Of a stretch of DNA of 64,000 nucleotides, positions 1 to 7,783 are shown piece by piece. The DNA is taken from contig NZ_JAFBCM010000001.1 of NCBI RefSeq assembly GCF_016907715.1, forward strand, positions 8,285,420 through 8,349,419, read 5' to 3'. How positions within the stretch are numbered: position 1 is the stretch's first letter; every line of letters starts with the position of its first letter. A program made the position numbers and the translations under genes. Below the pieces are notes generated by a model. The model searched no databases. It saw only the letters and a list, made by a program, of their open reading frames with translations, and had not been told where the DNA came from. Source of the DNA: Tenggerimyces flavus. Lineage in GTDB: Bacteria; Actinomycetota; Actinomycetes; Propionibacteriales; Actinopolymorphaceae.

Positions 1-644
1 AGGACACCGCGTTCGTCGACAAGGAGCTGGAGCCGACGAAGCTCCAGCTGAGCGATCCCCGCAACGTCGAGTCGATCGCGTTCATCCAGGACCTCATCTA
101 CAAGCACAAGGTCGCGCCGTCACCCACGCAGACGACCAGCGTCGCCCAGGACGTGGGCGCGTTCGAGAGCGGCAAGATCGCGATGCGGCCGGCGGGCGGT
201 TGGCAGATCGCGAGCTACAAGAAGCTCTCGTTCAAGTGGGCGGTCGCACCGCTGCCGCTGTTCAAGGGCAAGCGCGTCGCGCCGTACTGGCTGGGCGGCT
301 GGAACATCCCGAAGGCGGGCAAGGCGCAGGAGGCGGCGTTCGAGTACGCCAAGTGGAGCGCCTCGACGTTCCAGCCGCAGATGGCCAAGGACCACGACTG
401 GATCCCGCTGCGCAACGCCGAGCGCTCCTCCGGCGTGATGCTCGAGGGTATGCCAGACGGCTTCGAGCAGAGCATCAGACAGCTCGACAACTCCCGGATC
501 GGCGACATCTACCACGCGAACAACCTGCAGCTCATCGAAGAGGTCTTCGGGCCGACGTTCGAGCAGCTGTGGAACAACAAGCTCAAGCCGGAGCAGGCGG
601 CCAAGCAGATGGACGACAAGGGCACAGCGCTGTTGAAGGGGTGA
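1..644 (+). CDS. ABC transporter solute-binding protein, C-terminal part
   Basis: The reading frame is open from base 3 and ends in TGA at 642-644, so the N-terminus lies outside the window. About 213 residues are visible. The sequence resembles the C-terminal lobe of family 1 (sugar) extracellular binding proteins: a GAFESGKIAMRPAGGW stretch, then KRVAPYWLGGWNIPKAG, where these proteins contact the ligand, then a helical tail. Its role would be sugar capture at the outer membrane face for an ABC importer. The next gene starts 1 base after the stop and encodes an alpha-galactosidase-like enzyme, so an alpha-galactoside is a plausible ligand (inference). No permease genes follow, so they must lie upstream or elsewhere. 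Confidence 0.85.
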   Translation, partial: DTAFVDKELEPTKLQLSDPRNVESIAFIQDLIYKHKVAPSPTQTTSVAQDVGAFESGKIAMRPAGGWQIASYKKLSFKWAVAPLPLFKGKRVAPYWLGGWNIPKAGKAQEAAFEYAKWSASTFQPQMAKDHDWIPLRNAERSSGVMLEGMPDGFEQSIRQLDNSRIGDIYHANNLQLIEEVFGPTFEQLWNNKLKPEQAAKQMDDKGTALLKG

Positions 645-645
645 C

Positions 646-2604
646 ATGGGCTTCGAGTGGGACGCCGAGGGCGGGCGGCTTCGGCTGTCGGCTCCGCTGA
701 TCGAGGCGGAGTGGGTGGCGGTCGCAGCTGGTGAGCTGCTGATGGTGCGGTTGCACGACGTTCGTACCGGGCTGTCGTGGGTCGACACGACGCCGGTGGC
801 GACCGTCCCGTTCGCCGACGTCGCTGTCGACGGCTCGCAGGTTTCGGTGGCGATTCGTGCTGCGGGCTTGCCGATTCTCGCGCGCTGGACCGTGCAGGCG
901 TTCGCCGAGCACGCGACCGTACGGCAGTTCGTCACGCTCACGGCCTCCGAGCCGACCACGGTCGCGCGGCTGCCCGTCCTCGCCGCCTCGTTCGGGACCG
1001 CTGCCAACTCGCTCGAGGCGCATTGCGGGCTGGACCGCCGGCCCTATCGCGGGGCTGGCCGCGGCCGGGCTGACTGGTACACGTGGCGTTCGGTCCCGTT
1101 GGGGCCGGGCGTCGTGGACGCCGTACGGTCGGGGCACCGGCGCGAGGCGACCTGGCTCGGGCTGTCCTTGCCCGGTGGCGGACCGGGGATCTATGTGGGT
1201 TGGGAGTCGAATGCCCAAGCCACGTGCGAGTTCGGCGACCTCACCGGTGATGGGCGGGTCGGTGTGGACTGCGCGTTGGCCCCTTCGTACCAGCTGTCGG
1301 CGGGCGCCACGCTGACCGGGCCGGCGGGGTTCGTCGGTGTGGCCCACGGCGACCTGGACGAGCTGTCGTATCGCTGCCACCGCTTCGTCGACGACGTGCT
1401 CGCGCGAAAGGTGTCCGACGAGCGCTTTCCCTATGTGGAGTTCAACAGTTGGGGGTACGGCGCCGACATCGACGCTGACGGGATGCGGCAGTGCCTGGAC
1501 GTGTGCTCGCGCCTCGGTGTGGAGCTGTTCGTGGTCGACTTCGGTTGGGAGGACCCGGACTGGAAGCCGCTGCCGGACCGCTTTCCCAAGGGGCTCGCGC
1601 CTCTCGCCCGGGAGGCCCATGATCGCGGGCTGCTGTTCGGGATCCACCTGAGCTTCGGCAACGTGTCGTCGCTGTCGCGGATGTACGCGGAGCATCCCGA
1701 GTGGGCTCATGGGCCTGGGCAGTGGGCGTACCGCCGCGAAGGCGAGGTCTACGGGCTCACGCTCGGCAACCCGGAGACGCGCGAGTGGATCGTGCGGAAG
1801 CTCGTCGAGGTGATCGACGAGAACGGCGTGGACTACTTCCTCACCGACCACTTCCTGTGGGGCGAGCTGCCGAACACGTACGACCTGCATGCGACGAACG
1901 ACTATGTGACCGTGGCGGAGGGGTTCGACCTGGTGCTCGCGCGGGTCGCCCAGCTGCGGCCGGACGTGGTGATGGAGCACTGCGACGACGGGCTCGCGCT
2001 GCCGACGTTCCAGATGGTGCGGCAGAACATGACCTCGATCGGCGTCGATGCGCCGGGTGCGCTGTGGGAGCGGGTGAACAAGTACCGGATCTCGCGGGTG
2101 CTGCCGCCGCGGTACCTCGACAGCTACGCGCCGGACCAGCCGATGGGCGACTGGGAGCTCCGGAGCCACATGTTCGGCGGGCCACTGATCCTGATGACGC
2201 CCATTCATGCCTTGGCGGAGTCGTCGGCCGAGTGGGACGTGCTGCGGCGGAACATCGCGCTGTACAAGTCTGTTCGGCACCGCGTGCTGCGGGGGAAGGT
2301 GCTGCATCTGCTAGAACCGCAGCTGGACCAGCGGGTCGGCGACGGCTGGGACGGGTGGGACGCTGTCGGGTCGTACGACGAGGTCTCGGACTCCGCTGTC
2401 GTCTTCGTGCACAAGCTGGGATCCCTTGCCACGCGGCGGATTCCGTTGCACGGGCTGCGGCCGTCGACTCTGTATCGAGTGTCGCTCGTCGATGCCGGGT
2501 CGTCGTCCGTCGTGTCGGGTGCCGACCTGCATAGGGACGGGTTGACGCTGCGGCTGGACGGTGACCGGGTGAGCGAGGTCGTGCTGCTCGAGCCGGAGGC
2601 CTGA
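646..2604 (+). CDS. alpha-galactosidase-like glycoside hydrolase (GH36 / clan GH-D)
   Basis: A 652-residue protein with the GH36/GH27 clan layout: N-terminal beta-sandwich (about 1-250), TIM barrel beginning at FNSWGYG (266-272), and a C-terminal beta domain. The barrel strand ending DYFLTD (Asp401) fits the nucleophile, and SIGVDAPGALWERV (Asp468) fits the acid/base aspartate of the SDNTDA-type motif. There is no signal peptide, so it should be cytoplasmic and act on imported oligosaccharide. It starts 1 base after the binding-protein stop and overlaps the next gene by one base (TGATG), so it belongs to one operon. Substrate specificity cannot be read from sequence; alpha-galactoside is the family expectation. 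Confidence 0.8.
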   Translation: MGFEWDAEGGRLRLSAPLIEAEWVAVAAGELLMVRLHDVRTGLSWVDTTPVATVPFADVAVDGSQVSVAIRAAGLPILARWTVQAFAEHATVRQFVTLTASEPTTVARLPVLAASFGTAANSLEAHCGLDRRPYRGAGRGRADWYTWRSVPLGPGVVDAVRSGHRREATWLGLSLPGGGPGIYVGWESNAQATCEFGDLTGDGRVGVDCALAPSYQLSAGATLTGPAGFVGVAHGDLDELSYRCHRFVDDVLARKVSDERFPYVEFNSWGYGADIDADGMRQCLDVCSRLGVELFVVDFGWEDPDWKPLPDRFPKGLAPLAREAHDRGLLFGIHLSFGNVSSLSRMYAEHPEWAHGPGQWAYRREGEVYGLTLGNPETREWIVRKLVEVIDENGVDYFLTDHFLWGELPNTYDLHATNDYVTVAEGFDLVLARVAQLRPDVVMEHCDDGLALPTFQMVRQNMTSIGVDAPGALWERVNKYRISRVLPPRYLDSYAPDQPMGDWELRSHMFGGPLILMTPIHALAESSAEWDVLRRNIALYKSVRHRVLRGKVLHLLEPQLDQRVGDGWDGWDAVGSYDEVSDSAVVFVHKLGSLATRRIPLHGLRPSTLYRVSLVDAGSSSVVSGADLHRDGLTLRLDGDRVSEVVLLEPEA

Positions 2605-3491
2605 TGCCTGTCTCGGCGGTCCTGGAGAACGCTTCGCTGCGTGCGGTCTTCCTGCCGGAGCTGGGCGGGAAGCTGTGGCAGCTCGTCGACAAGCGGACCG
2701 GGTTCGACCTGTTGTGGCAGCATCCGTCGCTGGCTCCGCGCGCGGTGCCGTTCGGGTCGCCGTACGACGACGTGTTCTTCGGTGGGTGGGACGAGTTGTT
2801 CCCGAACGACGTGCCGGAGGTGCTGGGTGGGGTGGCGCGGCCGGACCACGGCGAGGTGTGGTCGATGCCTTGGGAGTGGTCTGAGTTGTCTCCGTCCTCG
2901 GCTCGGTTGGCTGTTTCTCCGGGTGTTTGCCGGGTGTCGAAGGTCGTGACGTTGGACGGGGCGTCGTTGCGGTTCCGGTATCGGATCGTCAATGAGGGCG
3001 CGGATCCGTTGCCGTACCTGTGGAAGCCGCACGTCGCGGTGGCGCTGGACGACGACTCTTTGGTGGAGCTGGAGGCGGGGACGATGCTGGTCGATCCGTG
3101 GGGCTCGCCGCGCGGTGGGCTGGGCGGTGCTTCCTACACCTGGCCGTACGCGGTGGGGGCGGACGGCGTGACGTACGACCTGCGCACGACGCTGCCGTCG
3201 TCGTCGGGGGTGAGCGAGCTGCAGTACGCGACGTCGTTGGAGCGGGGGTGGTGCGCGGTTCGCCATCCGTCGCGGGGGACGGGGTTGGGTCTCTCGTTCG
3301 ATGCCTCGGTGCTGCGGTCTTGTTGGACGTTCGCGAGCTACGGCGGCTGGCGGGATCTGCGGGTGTTGGTGCTCGAGCCCTGTACGGGGTATCCGCTGAG
3401 CGTCCTGGACGGTGTCGCGGCGGGTTCACATCAGGTCCTTGCGGCCGGTGGTGTCGTGTCGTGCGACATGACGGCTTCGGTGCTGTCGTGA
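2604..3491 (+). CDS. aldose 1-epimerase-like (galactose mutarotase fold) protein
   Basis: A 295-residue protein with the beta-sandwich pattern of the aldose epimerase/mutarotase superfamily: an N-terminal strand pair with PELGGKLWQLVDK, an FFGGWDELFPND segment, and LPYLWKPHVAVAL, where mutarotases carry the general base histidine (here KPHVA). Members interconvert sugar anomers or bind hexoses. Its place directly after the alpha-galactosidase (TGATG overlap) and before an SDR suggests handling of the released sugar. The similarity is distant, so a non-catalytic sugar-binding relative is possible. Confidence 0.6.
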   Translation: MPVSAVLENASLRAVFLPELGGKLWQLVDKRTGFDLLWQHPSLAPRAVPFGSPYDDVFFGGWDELFPNDVPEVLGGVARPDHGEVWSMPWEWSELSPSSARLAVSPGVCRVSKVVTLDGASLRFRYRIVNEGADPLPYLWKPHVAVALDDDSLVELEAGTMLVDPWGSPRGGLGGASYTWPYAVGADGVTYDLRTTLPSSSGVSELQYATSLERGWCAVRHPSRGTGLGLSFDASVLRSCWTFASYGGWRDLRVLVLEPCTGYPLSVLDGVAAGSHQVLAAGGVVSCDMTASVLS

Positions 3492-4138
3492 CCCGTACTG
3501 CGCTGGTGACGGGCGGCGCGAGCGGGATCGGGCTGGCGACGGCGCGGCGGCTTGGCGTTGATGGCGCGCGGGTGGTGCTCGTGGACCGTCGGCCTGTGGC
3601 TGGTGTCGCCGCTGCTCGGCTGTTGGTCTCGGAGGGTGTGGACGCCACCTTCATCGAGGGCGACGTGGCGTCGGAGTCGTCGGTGCGGTCGTTCGACGTG
3701 ATCGCGTTCGGCGCGTACTTCTGCGCGCGGGAGGTCGCCCGCGCGATGGTCGCCGCTTCGGCGCCTGGGGTGATCGTGAACGTGTCGTCGATCAACTCCA
3801 CCCGTGGCCTGGTGTCGTCGAGCTCGTACAACGCGGCGAAGGGTGCGGTGGACCAGCTCACGCGGTGTCTGGCGCTGGAGCTGGCGGACCACGGAATCCG
3901 GGTGAACGCCGTCGCGCCGGGGTTCGTGGACACGCCGATGTCGGTGGTGGACGGGGTCGACGAGTTGCAGACGCCGGCGTTCCGCTCGGTCTACGTCGAG
4001 GGCGGACGGATCCCGCTGCGGCGGGCGGCGCAGCCGGCGGAGATCGCTTCGGTGATCGCGTTCCTGGCAGGCCCGGACGCCTCGTACCTCTGCGGCGCGG
4101 TGCTGCCGGTCGACGGTGGCCTGTCGGTGACGTTCTGA
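3488..4138 (+). CDS. SDR family oxidoreductase, internally shortened
   Basis: A 216-residue short-chain dehydrogenase. GTG at 3488 overlaps the previous stop (GTGA) and gives VTRTALVTGGASGIGLATA, the normal cofactor-binding start TGxxxGIG, so I prefer it to upstream in-frame starts. The catalytic serine (NVSSINS), the YxxxK (SYNAAKG) and the C-terminal LPVDGG are present. Between GDVASESSV and FDVIAFGAYFC about 35-40 residues found in the family are missing, including the NNAG motif and the fourth beta strand. The frame stays open, so this looks like an in-frame deletion. The protein may be inactive or strongly altered. It is the last gene of the sugar operon. Confidence 0.75.
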   Translation: MTRTALVTGGASGIGLATARRLGVDGARVVLVDRRPVAGVAAARLLVSEGVDATFIEGDVASESSVRSFDVIAFGAYFCAREVARAMVAASAPGVIVNVSSINSTRGLVSSSSYNAAKGAVDQLTRCLALELADHGIRVNAVAPGFVDTPMSVVDGVDELQTPAFRSVYVEGGRIPLRRAAQPAEIASVIAFLAGPDASYLCGAVLPVDGGLSVTF

Positions 4139-4139
4139 G

Positions 4140-4167
4140 AGTGACATGTAAGTCTTGACATGTCACT
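4140..4167 (+). promoter_or_regulatory. inverted and direct repeat with -35-like TTGACA ahead of the DUF1707 gene
   Basis: AGTGACATGT (4140-4149) and ACATGTCACT (4158-4167) form a perfect 10-bp inverted repeat with an 8-base spacer. The same bases hold a direct repeat TGACATGT at 4142-4149 and 4156-4163, spaced 14 bases. The second copy includes TTGACA (4155-4160), a consensus -35. No convincing -10 is seen before the ATG at 4191. It could be an operator for a dimeric repressor overlapping the promoter. It could also form a weak hairpin after the SDR stop at 4138. Confidence 0.5.
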
Positions 4168-4190
4168 GCTGGAAGATGCATGCTGTGGCC

Positions 4191-4616
4191 ATGACCGATC
4201 TAGAGATGCGAGCGGCGGATCAGGACCGCGAGCGAGTCGTTCGCCAGCTGAGCGAACACCTCGCCACGGGTCGGCTGACGATGCCCGAGTTCGACGAGCG
4301 CGTGTCCGCGGCTTACGAGGCCAGGACGTACGGCGCACTGGACCAACTGCTGCGGGACCTGCCGCGCGAAGAGCTCGCCCGGCCCGCCGCGGCTTCGGTG
4401 GCCGCCACGGCACCGCGCCGCAAGCGCGACCACGGCGTCTGGGCCTCGTGGCTCGCCACGTCGGTGATCGTGCTGTTCATCTACCTGATGACCTCGCTGG
4501 GCAGCGGCGAGGCGGGCTACTTCTGGCCGATGTGGGTGATCGGCCCATGGGGCCTCCTGCTGGCCATCGGCACGGCGGCCGAGCGGTTGAACGCGCCCCG
4601 GCCTACCCAGGGCTGA
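4191..4616 (+). CDS. DUF1707 domain membrane protein
   Basis: A 141-residue protein. Residues 1-55 match the DUF1707 domain: MRAADQDRERVVRQLSEH, then GRLTMPEFDERVSAAYEART and the DLP motif near residue 63. A linker and two hydrophobic segments follow (about 88-105 and 113-130), so it is probably an inner-membrane protein with a cytoplasmic N-terminus. ATG 4191 is chosen because the DUF1707 signature begins immediately after it; the upstream TTG at 4155 would overlap the promoter repeat. Function is unknown; DUF1707 proteins are widespread in Actinobacteria. It converges on and overlaps the MOSC gene by 14 bases. Confidence 0.8.
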   Translation: MTDLEMRAADQDRERVVRQLSEHLATGRLTMPEFDERVSAAYEARTYGALDQLLRDLPREELARPAAASVAATAPRRKRDHGVWASWLATSVIVLFIYLMTSLGSGEAGYFWPMWVIGPWGLLLAIGTAAERLNAPRPTQG

Positions 4617-5397
4617 TCTCGTCGCCGACCTTGATGGAGCCGGGCTCCGTCAAGGTCAGGTTGACGCCGAACAGCATCTTCTGGTTGACCAGGCGGAACT
4701 TCGCGAGGATCTTGAGCGGCTGCTTGCCTCTTCGTTCCCCGGTTTCCTGATCGGTCGTGGTCACGACGCATCGCCCGCAGGGTTTGGCGTTGGTGAGCTC
4801 GATGTCGGGGAGGCGGAGGGTCGTCCAGTGGTCCTCCGCCCATTGCTCGGCGCCATCGATCACGAGGTTGGGGCGGAAGCGGTTCATGAGGAGTTTGTCT
4901 TCGCCTTCTGCTTCCAGGCGCCTGTTGAGGTCGTCGAGCGACGCCTCGTTCGTGGCGAGCAGCGGATAGCCGTCACTGAACGTCGCCCGCGCCCCATCAT
5001 CCTCGCGCGGCGGGCGCCTGTTCGGGTCGTCGAGCCAGACCAGCCGGGCCTTGATGCCGAGGAAGTCGGAGAACCACTCGTGCCCGTCAGTGGAGGCTTC
5101 GACGGCCTGGAAGTCGGCCTTCCAGACCCGCACGTCGGTGAGCTTCGTGCCCGGCTCGGGGGCCTTGACCGCGATTCGCTCCATGCCGGGCGCGTCGAGC
5201 TCGAGCCCATCGTCGGTCAGGTTTGCGACGACAGTAGCGAGCGCCGGCACCTCGCGCTGAGTCTGAAACCGCCCGCCCTCGTCCACCACCATCCAGCACC
5301 GATCCCCCACCGCACCCCACCGCTCAACCCGCATGGCGTTGACCGGCACAGCGCGGCAGCCCTTGACCGGATGAACGAACAGACTGGCGACCCGCAT
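4603..5397 (-). CDS. MOSC domain protein (YcbX-like)
   Basis: A 264-residue protein from MRVASLFVHPVKGCRAV. The N-terminal beta-barrel domain (MOSC_N, about 1-110) carries the VKGC pattern and DRCWMVVD; the C-terminal MOSC domain holds NAKPCGRCVVTTTD with the conserved cysteine expected to bind molybdenum. Relatives are molybdenum-cofactor enzymes that reduce N-hydroxylated compounds. No electron-transfer domain is fused, so a separate reductase would be needed. The ATG at 5397 is preferred over an in-frame start ten codons upstream because homologues begin at MRVxxL. Confidence 0.85.
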   Translation of the reverse strand: MRVASLFVHPVKGCRAVPVNAMRVERWGAVGDRCWMVVDEGGRFQTQREVPALATVVANLTDDGLELDAPGMERIAVKAPEPGTKLTDVRVWKADFQAVEASTDGHEWFSDFLGIKARLVWLDDPNRRPPREDDGARATFSDGYPLLATNEASLDDLNRRLEAEGEDKLLMNRFRPNLVIDGAEQWAEDHWTTLRLPDIELTNAKPCGRCVVTTTDQETGERRGKQPLKILAKFRLVNQKMLFGVNLTLTEPGSIKVGDEISPG

Positions 5398-5573
5398 AGC
5401 CCCCAGTCTGCCGAGCCTCGCCGACAACCGCTTCGTCGAACGAGCGGAAACCAGCCGCCCGGACTTCGGCCCGTGCGGGGAGACGACGAGGTCGCTCCGG
5501 CCTTCTCGAGTCGGACAGCCCGGCTCGCGGGAATCGACACCACTTCGCGACCGTGATGCAAGCAGAAGCCCTA

Positions 5574-5607
5574 TTTCGTCAGTTCCCGACGAAACTCGGG
5601 TTATGAT
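5574..5607 (+). promoter_or_regulatory. candidate promoter with operator-like inverted repeat for the ATPase-RloB operon
   Basis: TATGAT at 5602-5607 is a good -10 hexamer 29 bases before the GTG start. A perfect 7-bp inverted repeat, TTTCGTC (5574-5580) and GACGAAA (5588-5594) with a 7-base spacer, covers the place where the -35 would lie. That is a plausible operator keeping a defence operon off. The -35 itself is poor. The call is made by eye. Confidence 0.4.
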
Positions 5608-5636
5608 TGCGCCTGAGTCGTCAGAGAGGGGCTGCG

Positions 5637-6929
5637 GTGCTGATCCGGTTCGAGGTCGCCAACTTCCGCTCGATCCTCGATCCCGTCGAGCTGTCGATGG
5701 TCGCGATCGATCAAGATCGCACGGAGACCCACCACATCGAGAACCTCGGCGAGAGCCTCCTCGCGGTTGCGGGCGTCTACGGAGCCAACGCGTCCGGAAA
5801 GTCCAACGTCGTCGCCGCGTTGGCCTGGCTGCGGATGGCCGTTCTGAGGTCGCTCGTCCGGTGGGAAGACCGGATCCCGGTGGAGCCGTTCGCCTTCGGC
5901 ACCAGCGCGGAGAGCTCAGCCGCGTTCACGATCGAGGCAGTCGTCGAAGGCGTCCGCTTCGAGTACGTCGTCGAGCTCGGCCAGGACGCGGTGAGCTATG
6001 AGGCGCTCTTCCACTACCCGGAGAAGAAGCGTCGGCGGATCTTCGAACGCGAAGGACGAGAGCTGCGGCTTCAGCGAGGACTCGGTCATCTCACGGGGAC
6101 GCGCGACCTTCTCACCGACCGTTCGCTGGTGCTCTCCATCGCCCGCCGGTTCAACGAGAGGCTCGTCTCCGACTTCGTCGAGCAGATCCGCAACATCCAG
6201 GTCCTTGGCCTTCAGCAGATCGACCAGCTCTGGCGTTCGCAGCTGCGAGGAACGGCTCGATCCACGCAGACCTGGTTCGAAGATCCCGTCGGGCGCGACC
6301 AGCTTCCCATCGCCGAGCTCGAGTATCTGGACGACGACGCGTTCATCGACCGAGGCCAGGCCCTCGCCCTTCTCCAACTCGCCGATCTCGGCGTGGCCGA
6401 CGTGATCGTCGAGGACCAGCTCATGGAGAATCCGGCTTCCTACTTGGCGAAGCCTCAACGAGTCCGACGAACACGCCTGCTCCACCGGGCAGGAACGCGG
6501 CGAGTGCCACTCGACTTCGAGTCGGAGTCGAGAGGTACCCGGGCCTGGTTCGAGCTCATCGGCCCGGTGCTCAGCGCACTGAAGTCAGGTTCGCTCCTGG
6601 TCATCGACGAGCTCGACGCGAGCCTGCACCCCTCGCTGTCCGAGCAGCTGATCCGTCTCTTCCACGACCCGACGACCAACTCGAACGGCGCGCAGCTGAT
6701 CTTCACCTCGCACGACACCAGCCTGCTCAACCACCTGAACCGCGACGAGGTTTGGCTGACGGAGAAGGACGAGAACGGAGCGACCAGACTCGGCGCCCTG
6801 GCGGAGTTCGCCGGCGAGCGCGTGCGGAGGTCGCAGAATCTGGAACGTGCCTATCTCCATGGCAGATTCGGCGCCCTTCCCGACGTCGACCGCACGGACA
6901 TGCTTCGCGCCCTCGGTCTCATCGCCTGA
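5637..6929 (+). CDS. AAA15/AbiEii-type ATPase of an RloAB/AbiL-like defence pair
   Basis: A 430-residue SMC/ABC-like ATPase. It begins VLIRFEVANFRSI, the standard start of OLD/AAA15 ATPases, with Walker A GANASGKS (49-56), a long variable middle, Walker B LLVIDELDAS (about 320-329) and a downstream FTSHD (about 356-360). GTG 5637 is chosen because it sits at the family start and follows a GAGAGGGG ribosome site; an in-frame TTG at 5607 overlaps the promoter. An RloB-family gene starts 3 bases after its stop. This order matches RloA/RloB and AbiLi/AbiLii abortive-infection pairs, in which the ATPase is thought to sense infection and license the nuclease-like partner. Confidence 0.8.
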   Translation: MLIRFEVANFRSILDPVELSMVAIDQDRTETHHIENLGESLLAVAGVYGANASGKSNVVAALAWLRMAVLRSLVRWEDRIPVEPFAFGTSAESSAAFTIEAVVEGVRFEYVVELGQDAVSYEALFHYPEKKRRRIFEREGRELRLQRGLGHLTGTRDLLTDRSLVLSIARRFNERLVSDFVEQIRNIQVLGLQQIDQLWRSQLRGTARSTQTWFEDPVGRDQLPIAELEYLDDDAFIDRGQALALLQLADLGVADVIVEDQLMENPASYLAKPQRVRRTRLLHRAGTRRVPLDFESESRGTRAWFELIGPVLSALKSGSLLVIDELDASLHPSLSEQLIRLFHDPTTNSNGAQLIFTSHDTSLLNHLNRDEVWLTEKDENGATRLGALAEFAGERVRRSQNLERAYLHGRFGALPDVDRTDMLRALGLIA

Positions 6930-6932
6930 TCC

Positions 6933-7550
6933 ATGCCAATTCGACGTTCCAGGCCGCGGACTCTCACCCGGCGAGCGGCCCGACGGCCCGAGCGCAAGAC
7001 GTTCGTCATCCTCTGCGAAGGAAGGACCTCCGAGCCGGACTACCTCAACGGGCTCAAGCGCCTTCAGCACATTCGGGACAATGTGTCGATCAACATCGAG
7101 ATCGATCCGCGCCACGGCGATCCCCTCATGCTGGTGAGGCGCGCGATCGAGCGCAGCAAGGACGACGAGGTCGACCAGTGCTGGTGCGTGTTCGACGTGG
7201 AGTGGCCGGACAACCATCCGCAGCTGCGGCGTGCCGTCCAGCTTGCCGAACGGCACGGTATCCAGGTCGCCGTCTCGAATCCGTGCTTCGAGCTCTGGCT
7301 GATCCTCCACTTCCAGGATCAGACCGCGTGCCTGACAACGGCCGAGGCAGAACGGCTGAGTCGCGACCTGGACAGCCGATCAGGCAAGTCCATCGATCCC
7401 GCCGCGTACCTCGACCGTCGAGCAGAAGCCGCACGACGTGCGCGACACGCTGCCGACTGGCATGGGAAGAACCTGACGCGTTTTCCCGACGACAACCCGT
7501 CGTCCACGATGTACAAGCTGCTCGCGGCGATCGAGCCCCTGCAGCCCTAG
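6933..7550 (+). CDS. RloB-like (AbiLii) TOPRIM-type protein
   Basis: A 205-residue protein matching the RloB family. After a basic N-terminus (1-22) comes FVILCEGRTSEPDYL (24-38), with the glutamate typical of TOPRIM-like folds, then CVFDVEWPDNH (85-95) supplying acidic residues, and SNPCFELWLILHF (115-127), the family signature. It starts 3 bases after the ATPase gene, so the two are translated from one message. By analogy it is the effector, probably nucleic-acid cleaving, of an abortive-infection system. That activity is inferred; no catalytic test exists for this protein. The stop is followed directly by a palindromic repeat element. Confidence 0.8.
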   Translation: MPIRRSRPRTLTRRAARRPERKTFVILCEGRTSEPDYLNGLKRLQHIRDNVSINIEIDPRHGDPLMLVRRAIERSKDDEVDQCWCVFDVEWPDNHPQLRRAVQLAERHGIQVAVSNPCFELWLILHFQDQTACLTTAEAERLSRDLDSRSGKSIDPAAYLDRRAEAARRARHAADWHGKNLTRFPDDNPSSTMYKLLAAIEPLQP

Positions 7551-7783
7551 GACCTGTTGCGTAAGTCGGCGGTGCTGGCGGACGGTCACCGATGCGCTTT
7601 ACCTGGCGAATGGGTGCTCTACGCGGCGTGTACCCCACGTAGAGCGGCAAATGATCATGTATACATGATCATTTGCCCTCAGTCGGGAGCCACCGGAGAG
7701 CCATCCGGGAGCAGCTGGGACAGCCTGCTCATCAGCCATGGCGAGGCGCCACTGCGTCGCTCCAGCCAGTTTCGTCACAGGCT
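7551..7783. repeat. dispersed repeat element, copy 1, with 32-bp perfect palindrome
   Basis: The whole gap between the convergent RloB stop and the polyprenyl synthase stop is this element. Bases 7551-7680 are closely similar to 47644-47770, also just after a stop codon. It holds a perfect 32-bp palindrome at 7646-7677, centred on GATCATGTATACATGATC. The outer ends are imperfect inverted repeats: CCTGTTGCGTAAGTCGG on the left, and the reverse complement of 7766-7782, which reads CCTGTGACGAAACTGG. No ORF of substance lies inside. Placement between convergent genes would suit a bidirectional terminator or a non-autonomous mobile element. Confidence 0.75.

Noticed and set aside
583-2307. 574-codon minus-strand frame opposite the alpha-galactosidase gene
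   Set aside because: Antisense shadow; the plus-strand gene has clear GH36 motifs and operon overlaps.
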